From assembly GCA_946478985.1 (NCBI GenBank), contig CAMLDZ010000039.1, positions 1-26,028 of the forward strand: a DNA stretch of 26,028 nt. The letters are read 5' to 3'. The first letter of the stretch is position 1, and every line of letters starts with the position of its first letter. A program made the translations under genes and the position numbers. Positions 1 to 10,160 of the stretch are shown here, one piece after another. Source of the stretch: an uncultured Solimonas sp. (lineage in GTDB: Bacteria; Pseudomonadota; Gammaproteobacteria; Nevskiales; Nevskiaceae). A model generated the notes under the pieces. The model was given only the letters and a program-made list of their open reading frames with translations, had not been told where the DNA came from and did not search any database.

Positions 1-164
1 ACCAGCACCAGCAGCGCCAGCGAGCCGAAGAAGTACCAGAAGTTGAAGTTCTTCGGTGCGTAGTACTCGGACAGATGATCCTTCCACAGCTTGGTCAGCG
101 GGAAGCGGTCGTCGATCCAGCCGAGCAGGCCGGTGGTCTTGTACGGGTTGGGGGTGATGGCCAT
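1..164 (-). CDS. petB: Cytochrome b of the bc1 complex, N-terminal part (runs off the window)
   Basis: Seen: an open frame from an ATG at 164 to the window edge, 54 codons, beginning MAITPNPYKTTGLLGWIDDR and continuing to the aromatic stretch NFNFWYFFGSLALL, which starts the first membrane helix. This is the characteristic N-terminus of bacterial cytochrome b, the haem-bL/bH subunit that oxidises ubiquinol in the inner membrane. Its ATG overlaps the petA stop (TAATG), so the two are translationally coupled, as in other proteobacterial petABC operons. The haem ligands and the rest of the protein, and presumably petC, lie outside the window. Identification rests on the N-terminus and on the petA neighbour. 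Confidence 0.93.
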   Translation of the reverse strand, partial: MAITPNPYKTTGLLGWIDDRFPLTKLWKDHLSEYYAPKNFNFWYFFGSLALLVL

Positions 165-760
165 TAGGCAGCTCCCTTCGGGTCTTCACCGACGACGATC
201 AGCGTGTCGGTCTCGAAGCGGTACGGCGGCACCGCGAGGTTCAGCGGTGCCGGCACGCCCTTGTAGACGCGGCCCGAGAGATCGAATTTTGAGCCGTGGC
301 AGGGGCAGTAGAAGCCGCCCTGCCAGTTCGGATCGACGTCCGGCGCCGGATGGTCCGGGCGGAACGTCGGCGAGCAACCCAGGTGCGTGCACGAGCCGAC
401 CATCACCAGCACTTCCGGCTTGACCGCGCGGGCTTCGCCGCTGATGTAGTCGGGCTGCTGCTTTTCCTTGGACTCCGGATCGCGCAGTTCGCCTTCGACA
501 GCCTTGAGGCTCGCCAGCATCTCCGGGGTGCGCCTGATGACCCACACCGGCTTGCCGCGCCAAGCGACCGTGACACGCTGGCCCGGTTCGGCGCCGGCAA
601 TGTCGATTTTCACCGGAGCACCGAGCGCTTTGGCGCGCTCACTGGGCTTCAACGATGCGAGAAACGGCCAGACAGCGGCCACAGCACCTGCACCGCCCAC
701 CACGGAGGTGGTCAGCGTCAGGAACCGGCGCCGGCCGGGATCCACGCCTTGATTGCTCAT
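164..760 (-). CDS. petA: Ubiquinol-cytochrome c reductase Rieske iron-sulfur subunit
   Basis: The 198-residue product carries the high-potential 2Fe-2S cluster that passes electrons from ubiquinol to cytochrome c1 in the bc1 complex, on the periplasmic face of the inner membrane. Seen: both Rieske motifs, CTHLGC (124-129) and CPCHGS (152-157), whose two Cys and two His bind the cluster; a twin-arginine-type N-terminus (GRRRFLTL, 9-16) followed by a hydrophobic anchor (about 17-36); and the usual family length. The frame is open upstream, but I chose the ATG at 760 because the protein then begins MSNQGVDPGRRRF as in relatives, has an AGAGG ribosome site nine bases upstream, and lies about 97 bases downstream of a good promoter -10. 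It overlaps petB by one base. Confidence 0.96.
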   Translation of the reverse strand: MSNQGVDPGRRRFLTLTTSVVGGAGAVAAVWPFLASLKPSERAKALGAPVKIDIAGAEPGQRVTVAWRGKPVWVIRRTPEMLASLKAVEGELRDPESKEKQQPDYISGEARAVKPEVLVMVGSCTHLGCSPTFRPDHPAPDVDPNWQGGFYCPCHGSKFDLSGRVYKGVPAPLNLAVPPYRFETDTLIVVGEDPKGAA

Positions 761-863
761 TGCAAAAAGCCTCTTTACGGGATTGTCGTCAGAATCGTTA
801 CGGAGCTGCCGCCTCATCCATCGAGGGGTTGCATCTGCGCACCGGCGCCCGCGAAACCCGGCA

Positions 864-893
864 AGTATAACGGCCGCTTGGTGGCGCGCGTAA
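864..893 (-). promoter_or_regulatory. Sigma-70-type promoter of the petAB(C) operon
   Basis: On the minus strand a -10 TATACT (869-864) lies 18 bases downstream of a -35-like TTACGC (893-888). The -10 differs from consensus by one base. It lies about 100 bases upstream of the petA ATG and faces it. The rest of 761-1044 shows no gene on either strand that I can support. Confidence 0.6.
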
Positions 894-1044
894 GGGAAGG
901 GACGGAGAAAGTCGGCGAGCCGGCCGTCGAAGCCGTTTCCGGACATCGATGCGGAGCGGCCCAGGCCACGGTGCTGAGCCGCCGCGACGCCCGGATCAGG
1001 CAGCGATGCAAGAGCGGATCACGGCGCTGCGCGCCCGAGCCGCC

Positions 1045-1689
1045 CTACGTCAGCAGGCCGCGCAGCGCGGCAAAACGGACGACCTCGGCCGTATTGCGCA
1101 GGCCGAGCTTCTCCATCATCCGCGCGCGGTGGTTCTCGGCGGTCTTGACGCCGATGTCGAGGATCAGCGCGATTTCCTTGGTGGTCTTGCCCTGGATCAC
1201 CAGGTGGAAGGCTTCGCGCTCGCGCGCGGTGAGGCTTTCGTACGGATCGTCGCCGTGATGGCGGCTGCGGTGCTGGCGCTCGGCCAGGGCGCGCGTCGCC
1301 CGTGGGCCGAAGTAGGGTTTGCCGGCGTGGATCGATTTGATCGCGGTCATCAGCTCGGACACCGAGGTGTCCTTGTTGAGAAAGCCATTGGCGCCGGCGC
1401 GCAGGATCGGCAGGATGTACTCGTCTTCCTCATGCACCGTCAGTACCAGCGTGCGTGCGCTGGGAACTTCGCTGCGGATGCGCTTGACCACTTCGAGTCC
1501 GGACAGGCGCGGCATCGAGATATCAGTGACGACGATGTCCGGCGCGGTCTTGCCGGCCAGCGACAGTGCCTCGTAACCGTCGGCGGCCTGCGCGACCACC
1601 TGGCACTCGCCGGTTTCCTCCAGCATCGACACCAGGCCCTGACGGACGATGGTGTGGTCGTCGGCGACCAGCAGGCGGATCGGGTTCAT
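1045..1689 (-). CDS. NarL/FixJ-family response regulator (receiver plus LuxR-type HTH)
   Basis: A 214-residue DNA-binding response regulator. Seen: receiver domain (about 4-120) with acidic pair D10/D11, phospho-acceptor D56 in VVTDISMP, T83 and K105; a linker; and a LuxR-type helix-turn-helix (about 152-196) beginning LTAREREAFHLVIQGKTTKE and ending in ENHRARMMEKLG. Length and order match NarL, UhpA and DegU relatives. Its ATG (1689) overlaps the stop of the upstream histidine kinase gene (ATGA), so that kinase is almost certainly its partner, with the GAF protein as a third component. The regulated genes and signal cannot be told from the sequence. A perfect inverted repeat upstream of the trio (3240-3288) is a possible autoregulatory site. 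Confidence 0.92.
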   Translation of the reverse strand: MNPIRLLVADDHTIVRQGLVSMLEETGECQVVAQAADGYEALSLAGKTAPDIVVTDISMPRLSGLEVVKRIRSEVPSARTLVLTVHEEDEYILPILRAGANGFLNKDTSVSELMTAIKSIHAGKPYFGPRATRALAERQHRSRHHGDDPYESLTAREREAFHLVIQGKTTKEIALILDIGVKTAENHRARMMEKLGLRNTAEVVRFAALRGLLT

Positions 1690-2534
1690 GGCGTCTCGGT
1701 GTCGGGGCCGTCGAGCGTCAGCGTCAGTTGCACGACCGTACCTTGGCCCGGTGCCGAGCGGATTTCAACCCGGCCGCCGAACAGCTCGGCGCGGTCGCGC
1801 ATGCCGCGCAGGCCGCTGCTGGTCGGGTTGCGCTCGGCCTGGCTGAGCTGCGAGGTATCGAAGCCGATGCCGTCGTCCTCGACGCGCAGGATCAGCAGCA
1901 TCGGCGTATGTCGCAGCAGTACGCGGGCGTGGCGCGCGCCACTGTGGCGGATGACGTTGGTCAGCGCCTCCTGGGTGATGCGGAACAACAGGGTCTCGAC
2001 GTCCGGATGCAGGCGCTGGTCGTCGAGTCCGGATTCCAGCTCGATCTGCACCGCGCTGCGGTCGGACAGCCAGCGCGTCAGCCAGCCGAGCGCGGCGTCC
2101 AGGCCGAGATCGTCGAGCAGCGTCGGTCGCAGCAGCCGCGACATCTCGCGGGTATCGTCGAGCGCGCCGCGAGTGATCTGCAGCGCGTCGGCGAGGCGAT
2201 GCTCCAGGCCGAGGTTGCCGGCGCCGCTGGCGTCGTCATGGATGCGCTGCAACTGATTGACCAGGGCGGTGAGCGTCTGGCCCAGGCCATCGTGGAGATC
2301 GCGGGCAAGACGGCGGCGCTCCTCCTCCTGCACGTGCCAGACCGATTTGGCGAGCAGGCGGAAGCGCTTCTCGCTGCGCACCACCGATTGCAGCAGGCGC
2401 TGGTTGTCGGCGGTCAGTTCCTGGATCTGCCGCAGCACCGCCTGACGGAAATCCTGCGCGGCGTCGCCGGCGTCCGCCGCCGGGGCCGGGGCCGGGCCCG
2501 GCGACGGAGCGTCGGACGCGGGCCGCGCGCTCAC
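1686..2534 (-). CDS. Soluble sensor histidine kinase (HisKA_3 / NarX-DegS type)
   Basis: A 282-residue kinase with no membrane segment. Seen: a Pro/Ala-rich N-terminus (about 1-25), a probable coiled coil (26-70), the dimerisation/phosphotransfer helix EEERRRLARDLHDGLGQT with phospho-acceptor H81, and a HATPase_c domain (about 175-282) with N-box QEALTNVIRHSGA, G1 box EDDGIGFD and the GLRGMRDRAELFGG segment typical of this class. I chose the GTG at 2534 because it overlaps the stop of the GAF gene (GTGA); the frame is open further upstream, but only as overlap with the GAF gene. It lacks any sensory domain, so sensing is inferred to come from the coupled GAF protein. The gene overlaps the response-regulator gene by four bases. 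Confidence 0.9.
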   Translation of the reverse strand: MSARPASDAPSPGPAPAPAADAGDAAQDFRQAVLRQIQELTADNQRLLQSVVRSEKRFRLLAKSVWHVQEEERRRLARDLHDGLGQTLTALVNQLQRIHDDASGAGNLGLEHRLADALQITRGALDDTREMSRLLRPTLLDDLGLDAALGWLTRWLSDRSAVQIELESGLDDQRLHPDVETLLFRITQEALTNVIRHSGARHARVLLRHTPMLLILRVEDDGIGFDTSQLSQAERNPTSSGLRGMRDRAELFGGRVEIRSAPGQGTVVQLTLTLDGPDTETP

Positions 2535-3139
2535 GGCAGCGGCGGCAGGCCCAGGCTGCGCAGGCTGGCTTCGAGCCGGCGCAGCGCCCGCCGCTGGCAG
2601 GCCGCGCCCAGTGCCAGCGCCGCCTGGCCGGCCAGCGCGTCGAGGATTTCGTAATCGAGCGCGCGCAGATGCCGCGTCGCCTGCGGGCGCAGCAGGCACA
2701 GCGCGCCGCGGCGGCGCTGGCCGAGTTCGAGCGGCAGGCTGACGATCACCGGCGTCGCCGCCGGCTCGTCGAGCAGCTCGCCGTCGACGTCGGCGAGGCC
2801 GCGCCGGCGTTCGACGATGGCCAGGTGCAGCGCGGCGGCGGCGGGGCCGAGCACCGAGTCGAGCACCTGGCTGCTGGTCAGTACGTGCGTGCCGGCGATC
2901 TCGAAGACGGTGTCGTCACGCAGGATCACGGCAAAGCCGCCGCGTGCGCTGATCACCTCGCAGGCGGAGCGCAGCGTGTTGATCAGCACTTGCTGGACCG
3001 CGTCGTCGTCCGGTGCCGGGGCCCAGGCGACGTGGCGGGCGGGCAGCGCGCGGCCCAGCGGACGCGGGCGACGCGGGCGCAGCGGCGTCAGGCCGGTGCG
3101 GCGGTTGGACGCTTCGAAGATGGGGCGGCGGGTCGGCAA
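2531..3139 (-). CDS. Stand-alone GAF-domain protein, probable sensory partner of the adjacent kinase
   Basis: A 202-residue soluble protein. Seen: a basic, Pro/Arg-rich N-terminus (1-45), then a segment of mixed helix/strand character with GGFAVILRDDTVFEIAG and SLPLELGQRRRGALCLLRPQ, followed by the helix LRALDYEILDALAGQAALAL; this is the layout and terminal helix of GAF domains attached to NarX/DevS-like kinases. Translation probably starts at TTG 3139, because a near-perfect AGGAGGA lies six bases upstream and no ATG or GTG is better placed. The stop overlaps the kinase GTG. In many relatives GAF and kinase domains are one polypeptide; here they are two. The ligand is unknown, and no haem or flavin motif is visible. 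Confidence 0.75.
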   Translation of the reverse strand: MPTRRPIFEASNRRTGLTPLRPRRPRPLGRALPARHVAWAPAPDDDAVQQVLINTLRSACEVISARGGFAVILRDDTVFEIAGTHVLTSSQVLDSVLGPAAAALHLAIVERRRGLADVDGELLDEPAATPVIVSLPLELGQRRRGALCLLRPQATRHLRALDYEILDALAGQAALALGAACQRRALRRLEASLRSLGLPPLP

Positions 3140-3144
3140 TCGAA

Positions 3145-3151
3145 TCCTCCT
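3145..3151 (-). promoter_or_regulatory. Strong Shine-Dalgarno that sets a TTG start
   Basis: The minus strand reads AGGAGGA here, six bases before TTG 3139. This almost complete anti-16S match is the main reason for accepting a TTG start for the GAF protein. Confidence 0.65.
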
Positions 3152-3239
3152 CGGAACCGGCGCGCCCGTGATGTCGGTGCTCCGGCTCTGCTGCGCGACT
3201 GCGGTTGAGTTCGATTACTGCTTGACTTCCGTAGTGTTT

Positions 3240-3288
3240 CTAGCGGGATCGGACCGAGTCTAACAGAGCCTGTCGGAAGCCCCGCTAG
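3240..3288. promoter_or_regulatory. Inverted repeat upstream of the GAF/kinase/regulator operon
   Basis: Perfect 8-base arms CTAGCGGG (3240-3247) and CCCGCTAG (3281-3288) are separated by 33 bases, with a third CTAGCG at 3300-3305. They lie 100-150 bases upstream of the TTG start in the 174-base gap between pilR and the GAF gene. The spacing is compatible with a two-dimer regulator site. No terminator with a clean U tract is visible for pilR here. Confidence 0.35.
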
Positions 3289-3313
3289 TAGGAAAAACTC
3301 TAGCGTCAGCGCC

Positions 3314-4629
<1,316 letters not shown>

Positions 4630-4633
<4 letters not shown>

Positions 4634-6267
4634 TTGATGAAGGTGTTCGGCGAAGGGTTCGAGAAGACGATGCGGAAGCAGGCGCCGCGCTCGCGCGGCA
4701 GGTGGACGAGGCGGGCGTGATTGTATTCGCAGAGTTCGCGGCACAGATAAAGACCGAGCCCGGTGCCGGCCGCGTGCGTGGTGAAGAACGGCTCGAAGAT
4801 GCGGTCGTGCAGGCGGGCCGGGATGCCGGGGCCGTTGTCGATGACATCCAGGTACGGACGGCCGCTGTCGTCCTCGATGCCGGCTTCGAGCAGCACGCTC
4901 ACCGCGCCGCCGCTGCCGGCGTGCGTGAAGCTGTTGTCCCAGAGGTTGAACAGCAGCTGCTGCAGCTGCTCGGCGGCGAAGACGATCTGCAGCTGCGCCG
5001 GCACCTCGCCGAACTCCACGGGCCGCGGCATCTGCGGATGGCTCTCGTGGTACAGGCTGACCGCGCGCAGGATGGTTTCGCGCAGCGGCAGGAGCTGGCG
5101 CTCGGCAAGCTCGCGACGGCTGATGTCGAGGACATTGCGGACGATCTGCTCGATGCGGCCGGCGTGGCGCTGCACCATGTCGAGCAGCCGGCGGTTGTCG
5201 GCGCTGAGGTCCGGCTGCTCGGCGAGCAGCTGTCCGGCCTGGGTGATGGCCGACAGCGGATTGCGGATCTCGTGCGCGATGCTGGCGGACAGCCGGCCGA
5301 GCGCCGCCAGCTTGAGCTGCTGCGCCTGCGCGCGCAGTTCCGCGGCATCGTCGAGCATGATCAGCGTCGGCCCGCCCTCGTTCCAGCCGAGTCGCGTGAA
5401 GCGCGGCATCAGCTCCAGCCCGGCCGGGCTGGCGAAGGCCTGCGGCGGCTGGCTGGCATCGTGCTGCCAGCGCTGCAGCTGTTCATGCAGCGCCGGCAGG
5501 GCCGCCGCGAGCGGGCGCAGGGGGGTCGTCGCCCCGCCGCTGAGCCGGCGCGCGGCGACGTTGGCGCTGCGGATCAGGCCCTCGGCGTCGATCACCAGTA
5601 CGCCGGCGTGCATCGAGGCGATCACGCTGTCGTTGAGCTGGCTGAGGTTGAGGTATTCGCTGCCGACGCGTTCGATCGCCGCTTCGCTGCGTCGCGCGCG
5701 CTGGCCGACCATCGCCGCGGTCAGGCTGGTGGCGAAGAACATCAGGCCGAGCAGGCCGGTTTCCGAGAAATCGTTGCTGTCGAAATACAGCGCGCGCAGT
5801 TGCCGCAGCGCCTCCTCGCCAAGCACCAGCAGCGTTGCCGCCGCCGCCAGCACCAGCGCCAGGCGGATCGGCAGCACCAGGCTGCAGCCGACCAGCGGTG
5901 GTACCAGCAGCACGCCCAGGCCACCGCCGACACCGCCGGTGCTGTAGACCAGCACGCCGATCGCCGCCAGGTCGACCGCGAAATGCAAAAAGGTCTGTGC
6001 CGTCAGCGACACCCGGCGGTTCAGCGCCAGGCCCTGCAGCAGCAGCGCCATTACCGCGTAGCTCAGGCAGCCGGCTCCGAACAGCCGCGGCGGTACCGTG
6101 GCGAAGTAGTCCGGGGCGTAGCCAAAGCGGAACAGGAACAGCAGCACCGCCACCAGCAGCAGCCGGTACGGCCCCAGGATCGCCAGCACGCGCCAGTCCT
6201 CGGCGCGGTCGCCGCGTTCCGCGCCGAGCCGCGCGGCGCGGCGGATCAGTCGCTGCAGCGGCCGCAC
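4630..6267 (-). CDS. pilS: Type IV pilus sensor histidine kinase PilS
   Basis: An inner-membrane kinase, about 545 residues. Seen: an N-terminal block of about six hydrophobic helices (from RLLLVAVLLFLFRFGYAP to LLGLMFFATSLTAAMVG), a PAS-like region (LNDSVIASMHAGVLVIDAEG), the phospho-acceptor helix SIAHEIRNPLSAI, the N-box NLWDNSFTHA, DNGPGIP, and the PFFTTHAAGTGLGLYLCREL segment shared with Pseudomonas PilS. The coupled PilR confirms the role. The start is uncertain: no ATG is available. GTG 6267, overlapping the upstream small gene by 22 bases, keeps the conserved DWRVL stretch before helix 1 but lacks a ribosome site. GTG 6189 has GAGG eight bases upstream but trims 26 residues. A CTG overlapping the upstream stop is a third possibility. 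Confidence 0.9.
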
Positions 6268-6461
6268 AGCTGGGCGCGCGACAGGGCGGACTGCGGCAGG
6301 TGGGTGCCGCAGCGGGCGCAGCGGCCCATCGGCTCGTAGGTCTGCTCCGGCCGGGGCACTTGCGGCGGCGATTTGCGGCCGATCGACGCCCGGCTGGCGC
6401 GAATCAGGCGCACGATCAGGTAGATCGCCGCCGCCAGCAACAGGAAACGGAACAGATTCAT
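6246..6461 (-). CDS. PP0621-type small membrane-anchored zinc-ribbon protein
   Basis: A 71-residue protein. Seen: an N-terminal hydrophobic helix (MNLFRFLLLAAAIYLIVRLI, 1-20) followed by a basic linker and a C-terminal four-cysteine module, CARCG then CGRC, that should bind zinc. This matches the small PP0621 family often encoded just upstream of pilS in Pseudomonas and Xanthomonas relatives; its function is unknown. The ATG at 6461 is preferred because the protein then starts at the hydrophobic helix; an upstream in-frame start exists at 6497 but would overlap the predicted -10. The stop lies inside the likely 5' end of pilS, so the three genes probably form one transcript. Confidence 0.8.
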   Translation of the reverse strand: MNLFRFLLLAAAIYLIVRLIRASRASIGRKSPPQVPRPEQTYEPMGRCARCGTHLPQSALSRAQLCGRCSD

Positions 6462-6490
6462 GTGGGCGAACCGGATATTGCAAAGGTCTA

Positions 6491-6530
6491 CGACCATTGT
6501 AGGGGGTGTGCTTTTTGCGCGATGGTCGCG
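6491..6530. promoter_or_regulatory. Divergent promoter/operator between PP0621-pilSR and sucCD
   Basis: Facing left, a -10-like TACAAT occupies 6501-6496, about 35 bases from the PP0621 ATG; its -35 is poor. Overlapping it is a perfect inverted repeat CGACCAT (6491-6497) / ATGGTCG (6522-6528), and a smaller palindrome CGCGA-TGG-TCGCG (6518-6530). These are positioned where a regulator could affect both directions. No regulator is assigned. Confidence 0.35.
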
Positions 6531-6573
6531 TGCTAAGTGACAATGGGGGCCGCAACGGCGCGACCCCTTTTTT
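6515..6573 (+). promoter_or_regulatory. Putative sucC promoter and GC hairpin followed by a T run
   Basis: A -35-like TTGCGC (6515-6520) and a -10-like GACAAT (6539-6544) are 18 bases apart. Directly after, GGGG (6545-6548) with an inner GCC-GCAAC-GGC can pair with CCCC (6564-6567) and is followed by six T residues (6568-6573), about 25 bases before the sucC ATG. It resembles a weak intrinsic terminator or attenuator, but the stem is interrupted by a four-base bulge. Confidence 0.3.
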
Positions 6574-6597
6574 CTTGAATTATCTGGTGGACAGTTA

Positions 6598-7764
<1,167 letters not shown>

Positions 7765-7767
7765 GCC

Positions 7768-8643
7768 ATGTCGATCCTCATCAACAAGAACACCCGCGTC
7801 ATCTGCCAGGGCTTCACCGGCAAGCAGGGCACCTTCCACTCCGAGCAGGGCATCGCCTACGGCACCAAGATGGTCGGCGGCGTCTCGCCGGGCAAGGGCG
7901 GAGCCAAGCACCTCAACCTGCCGGTGTTCAACACCGCGCACGATGCGGTCAAGGAAACCGGCGCCGATGCGACGATGATCTATGTGCCGGCGCCGGGCGC
8001 CGCGGACGCGATCCTCGAAGCTGCCGATGCGGGCATCAAGGTCATCATCTGCATCACCGAAGGCATCCCGGTGACCGACATGATCAAGGTCAAGGCGGCG
8101 CTGCGCGCGCAGTATCCGGATTCCGTGCTGGTCGGTCCGAACTGCCCGGGCGTGATCACGCCGGGCGAATGCAAGATCGGCATCATGCCGGGCCACATTC
8201 ACAAGCCGGGCAAGATCGGCGTGGTGTCGCGCTCGGGCACGCTGACCTATGAAACGGTCCATCAGACCACGCAGAACGGCCTGGGCCAGAGCACCTGCGT
8301 CGGTATCGGCGGCGATCCGGTCCGCGGCCTGGGCTTCATCGACGTGATCTCGCTGTTCGAGAAGGACCCGGCGACCGAAGGCATCATCATGGTCGGCGAG
8401 ATCGGCGGCTCTTCGGAGGAAGAAGCGGCCGAGTACATCAAGGCCAACGTCAAGAAGCCGGTGGTTGCCTACATCGCCGGCGTCACCGCGCCGCCGGGCA
8501 AGCGCATGGGCCATGCCGGCGCGATCATCGCTGGCGGAAAGGGCACAGCCGACGAGAAGTTTGCGGCGCTGGAAGCCGCCGGCGTCAAGACCGTCCGCTC
8601 GCCGGCCGATCTGGGCGCGGCGATGCTGTCGCTGCTCAAGTAA
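7768..8643 (+). CDS. sucD: Succinyl-CoA synthetase alpha subunit
   Basis: A 291-residue subunit that binds CoA and carries the catalytic phospho-histidine. Seen: the N-terminal CoA-binding Rossmann domain beginning [18 protein letters not shown] with [12 protein letters not shown] and GGVSPGKGG, the [18 protein letters not shown] segment, the ligase domain with SRSGTLTYE and [10 protein letters not shown], and the phosphorylated His in [17 protein letters not shown] near residue 250. Family length is normal. The gene starts three bases after sucC and is followed within 25 bases by a strong terminator, so sucCD is a two-gene operon. Confidence 0.97.
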   Translation: MSILINKNTRVICQGFTGKQGTFHSEQGIAYGTKMVGGVSPGKGGAKHLNLPVFNTAHDAVKETGADATMIYVPAPGAADAILEAADAGIKVIICITEGIPVTDMIKVKAALRAQYPDSVLVGPNCPGVITPGECKIGIMPGHIHKPGKIGVVSRSGTLTYETVHQTTQNGLGQSTCVGIGGDPVRGLGFIDVISLFEKDPATEGIIMVGEIGGSSEEEAAEYIKANVKKPVVAYIAGVTAPPGKRMGHAGAIIAGGKGTADEKFAALEAAGVKTVRSPADLGAAMLSLLK

Positions 8644-8665
8644 GCCGCATCACGCTGCAGGAAAA

Positions 8666-8688
8666 GGCCCGCGCAAGCGGGCCTTTTT
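8666..8688 (+). terminator. Intrinsic terminator of sucCD
   Basis: A perfect 7-base stem GGCCCGC / GCGGGCC with GCAA loop is followed by TTTTT and preceded by AAAA, 22 bases after the sucD stop. Confidence 0.92.
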
Positions 8689-8847
8689 CGTTGTCGCTCG
8701 TTCGCGGCGCGGTGCCGGAGCGGTGGGGGGCGATATGCAATCTGAGCGCGGCTTTCTGGTGGGCATCGCCATCGGTGCGCAGAAAACGCTGGAGATTGCG
8801 CAGGCGGCGGCGCTAGTCTCGCCGCTCGCGTGCAAATGGAATCGATC

Positions 8848-9786
8848 ATGAAGGCTGCGCATCTGCTGTCGATCTGCGGCTGTCTGTTGCTGGGCGCCTG
8901 CGCCGCGGCAGCACAGCGCGCGGCTGGCAATACGGCACCGGAGGCCGATCGCCGCGCCATCCTGGCGATGCTCGGCGAGTACGAAGTGCGTTTTGAATTC
9001 GCCGAAACGGTGGTGCTGCAGCCGGACTATCAGCGTCGCCAGATCAAGACCACCGGCGGCGACGAGACCGTGGTGCTGGTCAGCGACGATGGCCGCCGGA
9101 TCTCGCTGCAGCATCTGCTGGTCGCCGGCGGCCATGTCGTCAAGCACTGGCGGCAGGACTGGGAATATGAGGCGCCGCGTCGTCTCGAATTCAGTGAGGA
9201 CCAGACCTGGCGCCTGCGCGAGATCCCGACGCAGAAGACGCGCGGCGCGTGGACGCAATGCGTCTATGAAGTCAGCGATGCGCCGCGCTACTGCGGCACC
9301 GGCCGCTGGCAGTACAAGGGCGAGACCGCGACCTGGACGTCCGATGCGACCTGGCGGCCGCTGCCGCGTCGCGAGTACACCGTCCGCAAGGACTACAACG
9401 CGGTGGCGGCGATCAACCGCCACAGCATCGTGCCGGGTGGCTGGACGCACGAGCAGGACAACACCAAGGTGGTCCGCGACGGCGAGCAGCTGCGCCAGGA
9501 GCTGGTGCGCGAGTTCGGCTTCAACGATTACCGCCGCACCACGCGCGTCGACTTCACGCCTGCCTACGACTACTGGAAGGCCACTGCCCCGTACTGGGCA
9601 CGTGTGCGCGCCGAGTGGGATGCGCGCCTCGCGGCCGGACACGGCCTGCGGCTCAACACCGCGATCGACGGCATGGCGCTGATCGAACCACTGTTCGGCC
9701 AGGCCGACGAAAGCAGTGAAGGCAAGGTCGTCAGCGACGCACAGATCGACGCGGTATTCGATCGCTGGGTCACGCCAGCGCCGTAG
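8848..9786 (+). CDS. DUF6607-type lipoprotein of unknown function
   Basis: A 312-residue exported protein. Seen: a type II signal peptide with lipobox LGAC (Cys18), then a soluble domain rich in Trp, Tyr and Arg with HWRQDWEYEAP, YEVSDAPRYCGTGRW, PLPRREYTVRKDYN and PGGWTHEQDNTKVV. These match what I know of the DUF6607 family, which has no assigned activity. The ATG at 8848 gives a compact signal peptide and has GGAA upstream; ATG 8836 and GTG 8830 are in frame alternatives. The C-terminal half ends in DAQIDAVFDRWVTPAP. A broken FecI-type sigma gene lies immediately downstream, so an old link to TonB/iron uptake is possible, but this is inference only. Confidence 0.8.
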   Translation: MKAAHLLSICGCLLLGACAAAAQRAAGNTAPEADRRAILAMLGEYEVRFEFAETVVLQPDYQRRQIKTTGGDETVVLVSDDGRRISLQHLLVAGGHVVKHWRQDWEYEAPRRLEFSEDQTWRLREIPTQKTRGAWTQCVYEVSDAPRYCGTGRWQYKGETATWTSDATWRPLPRREYTVRKDYNAVAAINRHSIVPGGWTHEQDNTKVVRDGEQLRQELVREFGFNDYRRTTRVDFTPAYDYWKATAPYWARVRAEWDARLAAGHGLRLNTAIDGMALIEPLFGQADESSEGKVVSDAQIDAVFDRWVTPAP

Positions 9787-9892
9787 ATTTTCCGCGCCGC
9801 CAGCGGGGCGGGGCGATGCTGGATTGCCCGCCTCCGCCCAGCCAGCCCGCGCAGCCAAGGCCCCTCGACGCCCGTTCGACGCCTGCCTGCGC

Positions 9893-10112
9893 ATGTCATT
9901 GTCTTTCCGTCCCGACCCCATCGCTGCGCGCGCTGTATCGCGAGCATCGCGGCTGGCTGCAGGGCTGGCTGCGGCGGCGGCTGGACTGCTCCGAGCAGCA
10001 GCGGATCTGACGCAGGACACTTTCTCCGCGTGCTGCGCCAGCGTGCCGAGCCAGCCCGGCTGGCGTGAGCCGCGCGCCTATCTGGGCGCAACCGCGAGCC
10101 GGGCAACCTGAC
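9893..10112 (+). pseudogene. Remnant of a FecI-like ECF sigma factor gene
   Basis: Peptide pieces typical of FecI-family sigma factors occur in order but in different frames: MSLSFRPDPIA (from ATG 9893), then LRALYREHRGWLQGWLRRRL (about 9921-9985), then ADLTQDTF (about 10000-10023), then LRVLRQRAEPARLA (to about 10068), then EPRAYLGATASRA (to about 10106). Each change of frame can be explained by a one-base indel, and in-frame stops occur at 10008 and 10066. The sequence is lost after sigma region 2.1/2.2, so regions 2.4 and 4 (promoter recognition) are missing. This occupies most of the 374 bases between the DUF6607 gene and the FprA-type gene; nothing else is seen there. Confidence 0.75.
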
Positions 10113-10160
10113 AGTCATGAGACGCGGGCGCTTCTGAATGAGGTGCAGGTCGAATGCCGA

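Noticed and set aside
949..2654. Long plus-strand frames opposite the response regulator and kinase
   Set aside because: No protein-like features; they are explained by third-position GC bias of the real minus-strand genes.
4634..4744. N-terminal extension of PilR
   Set aside because: It overlaps pilS, is Arg/Pro-rich, and the ATG at 4633 has the classical ATGA overlap and family N-terminus.
8650..10020. A 456-codon minus-strand frame opposite the DUF6607 gene
   Set aside because: The plus strand has a lipoprotein signal and family-like sequence; the antisense chain lacks any motif and also runs through the FecI remnant.
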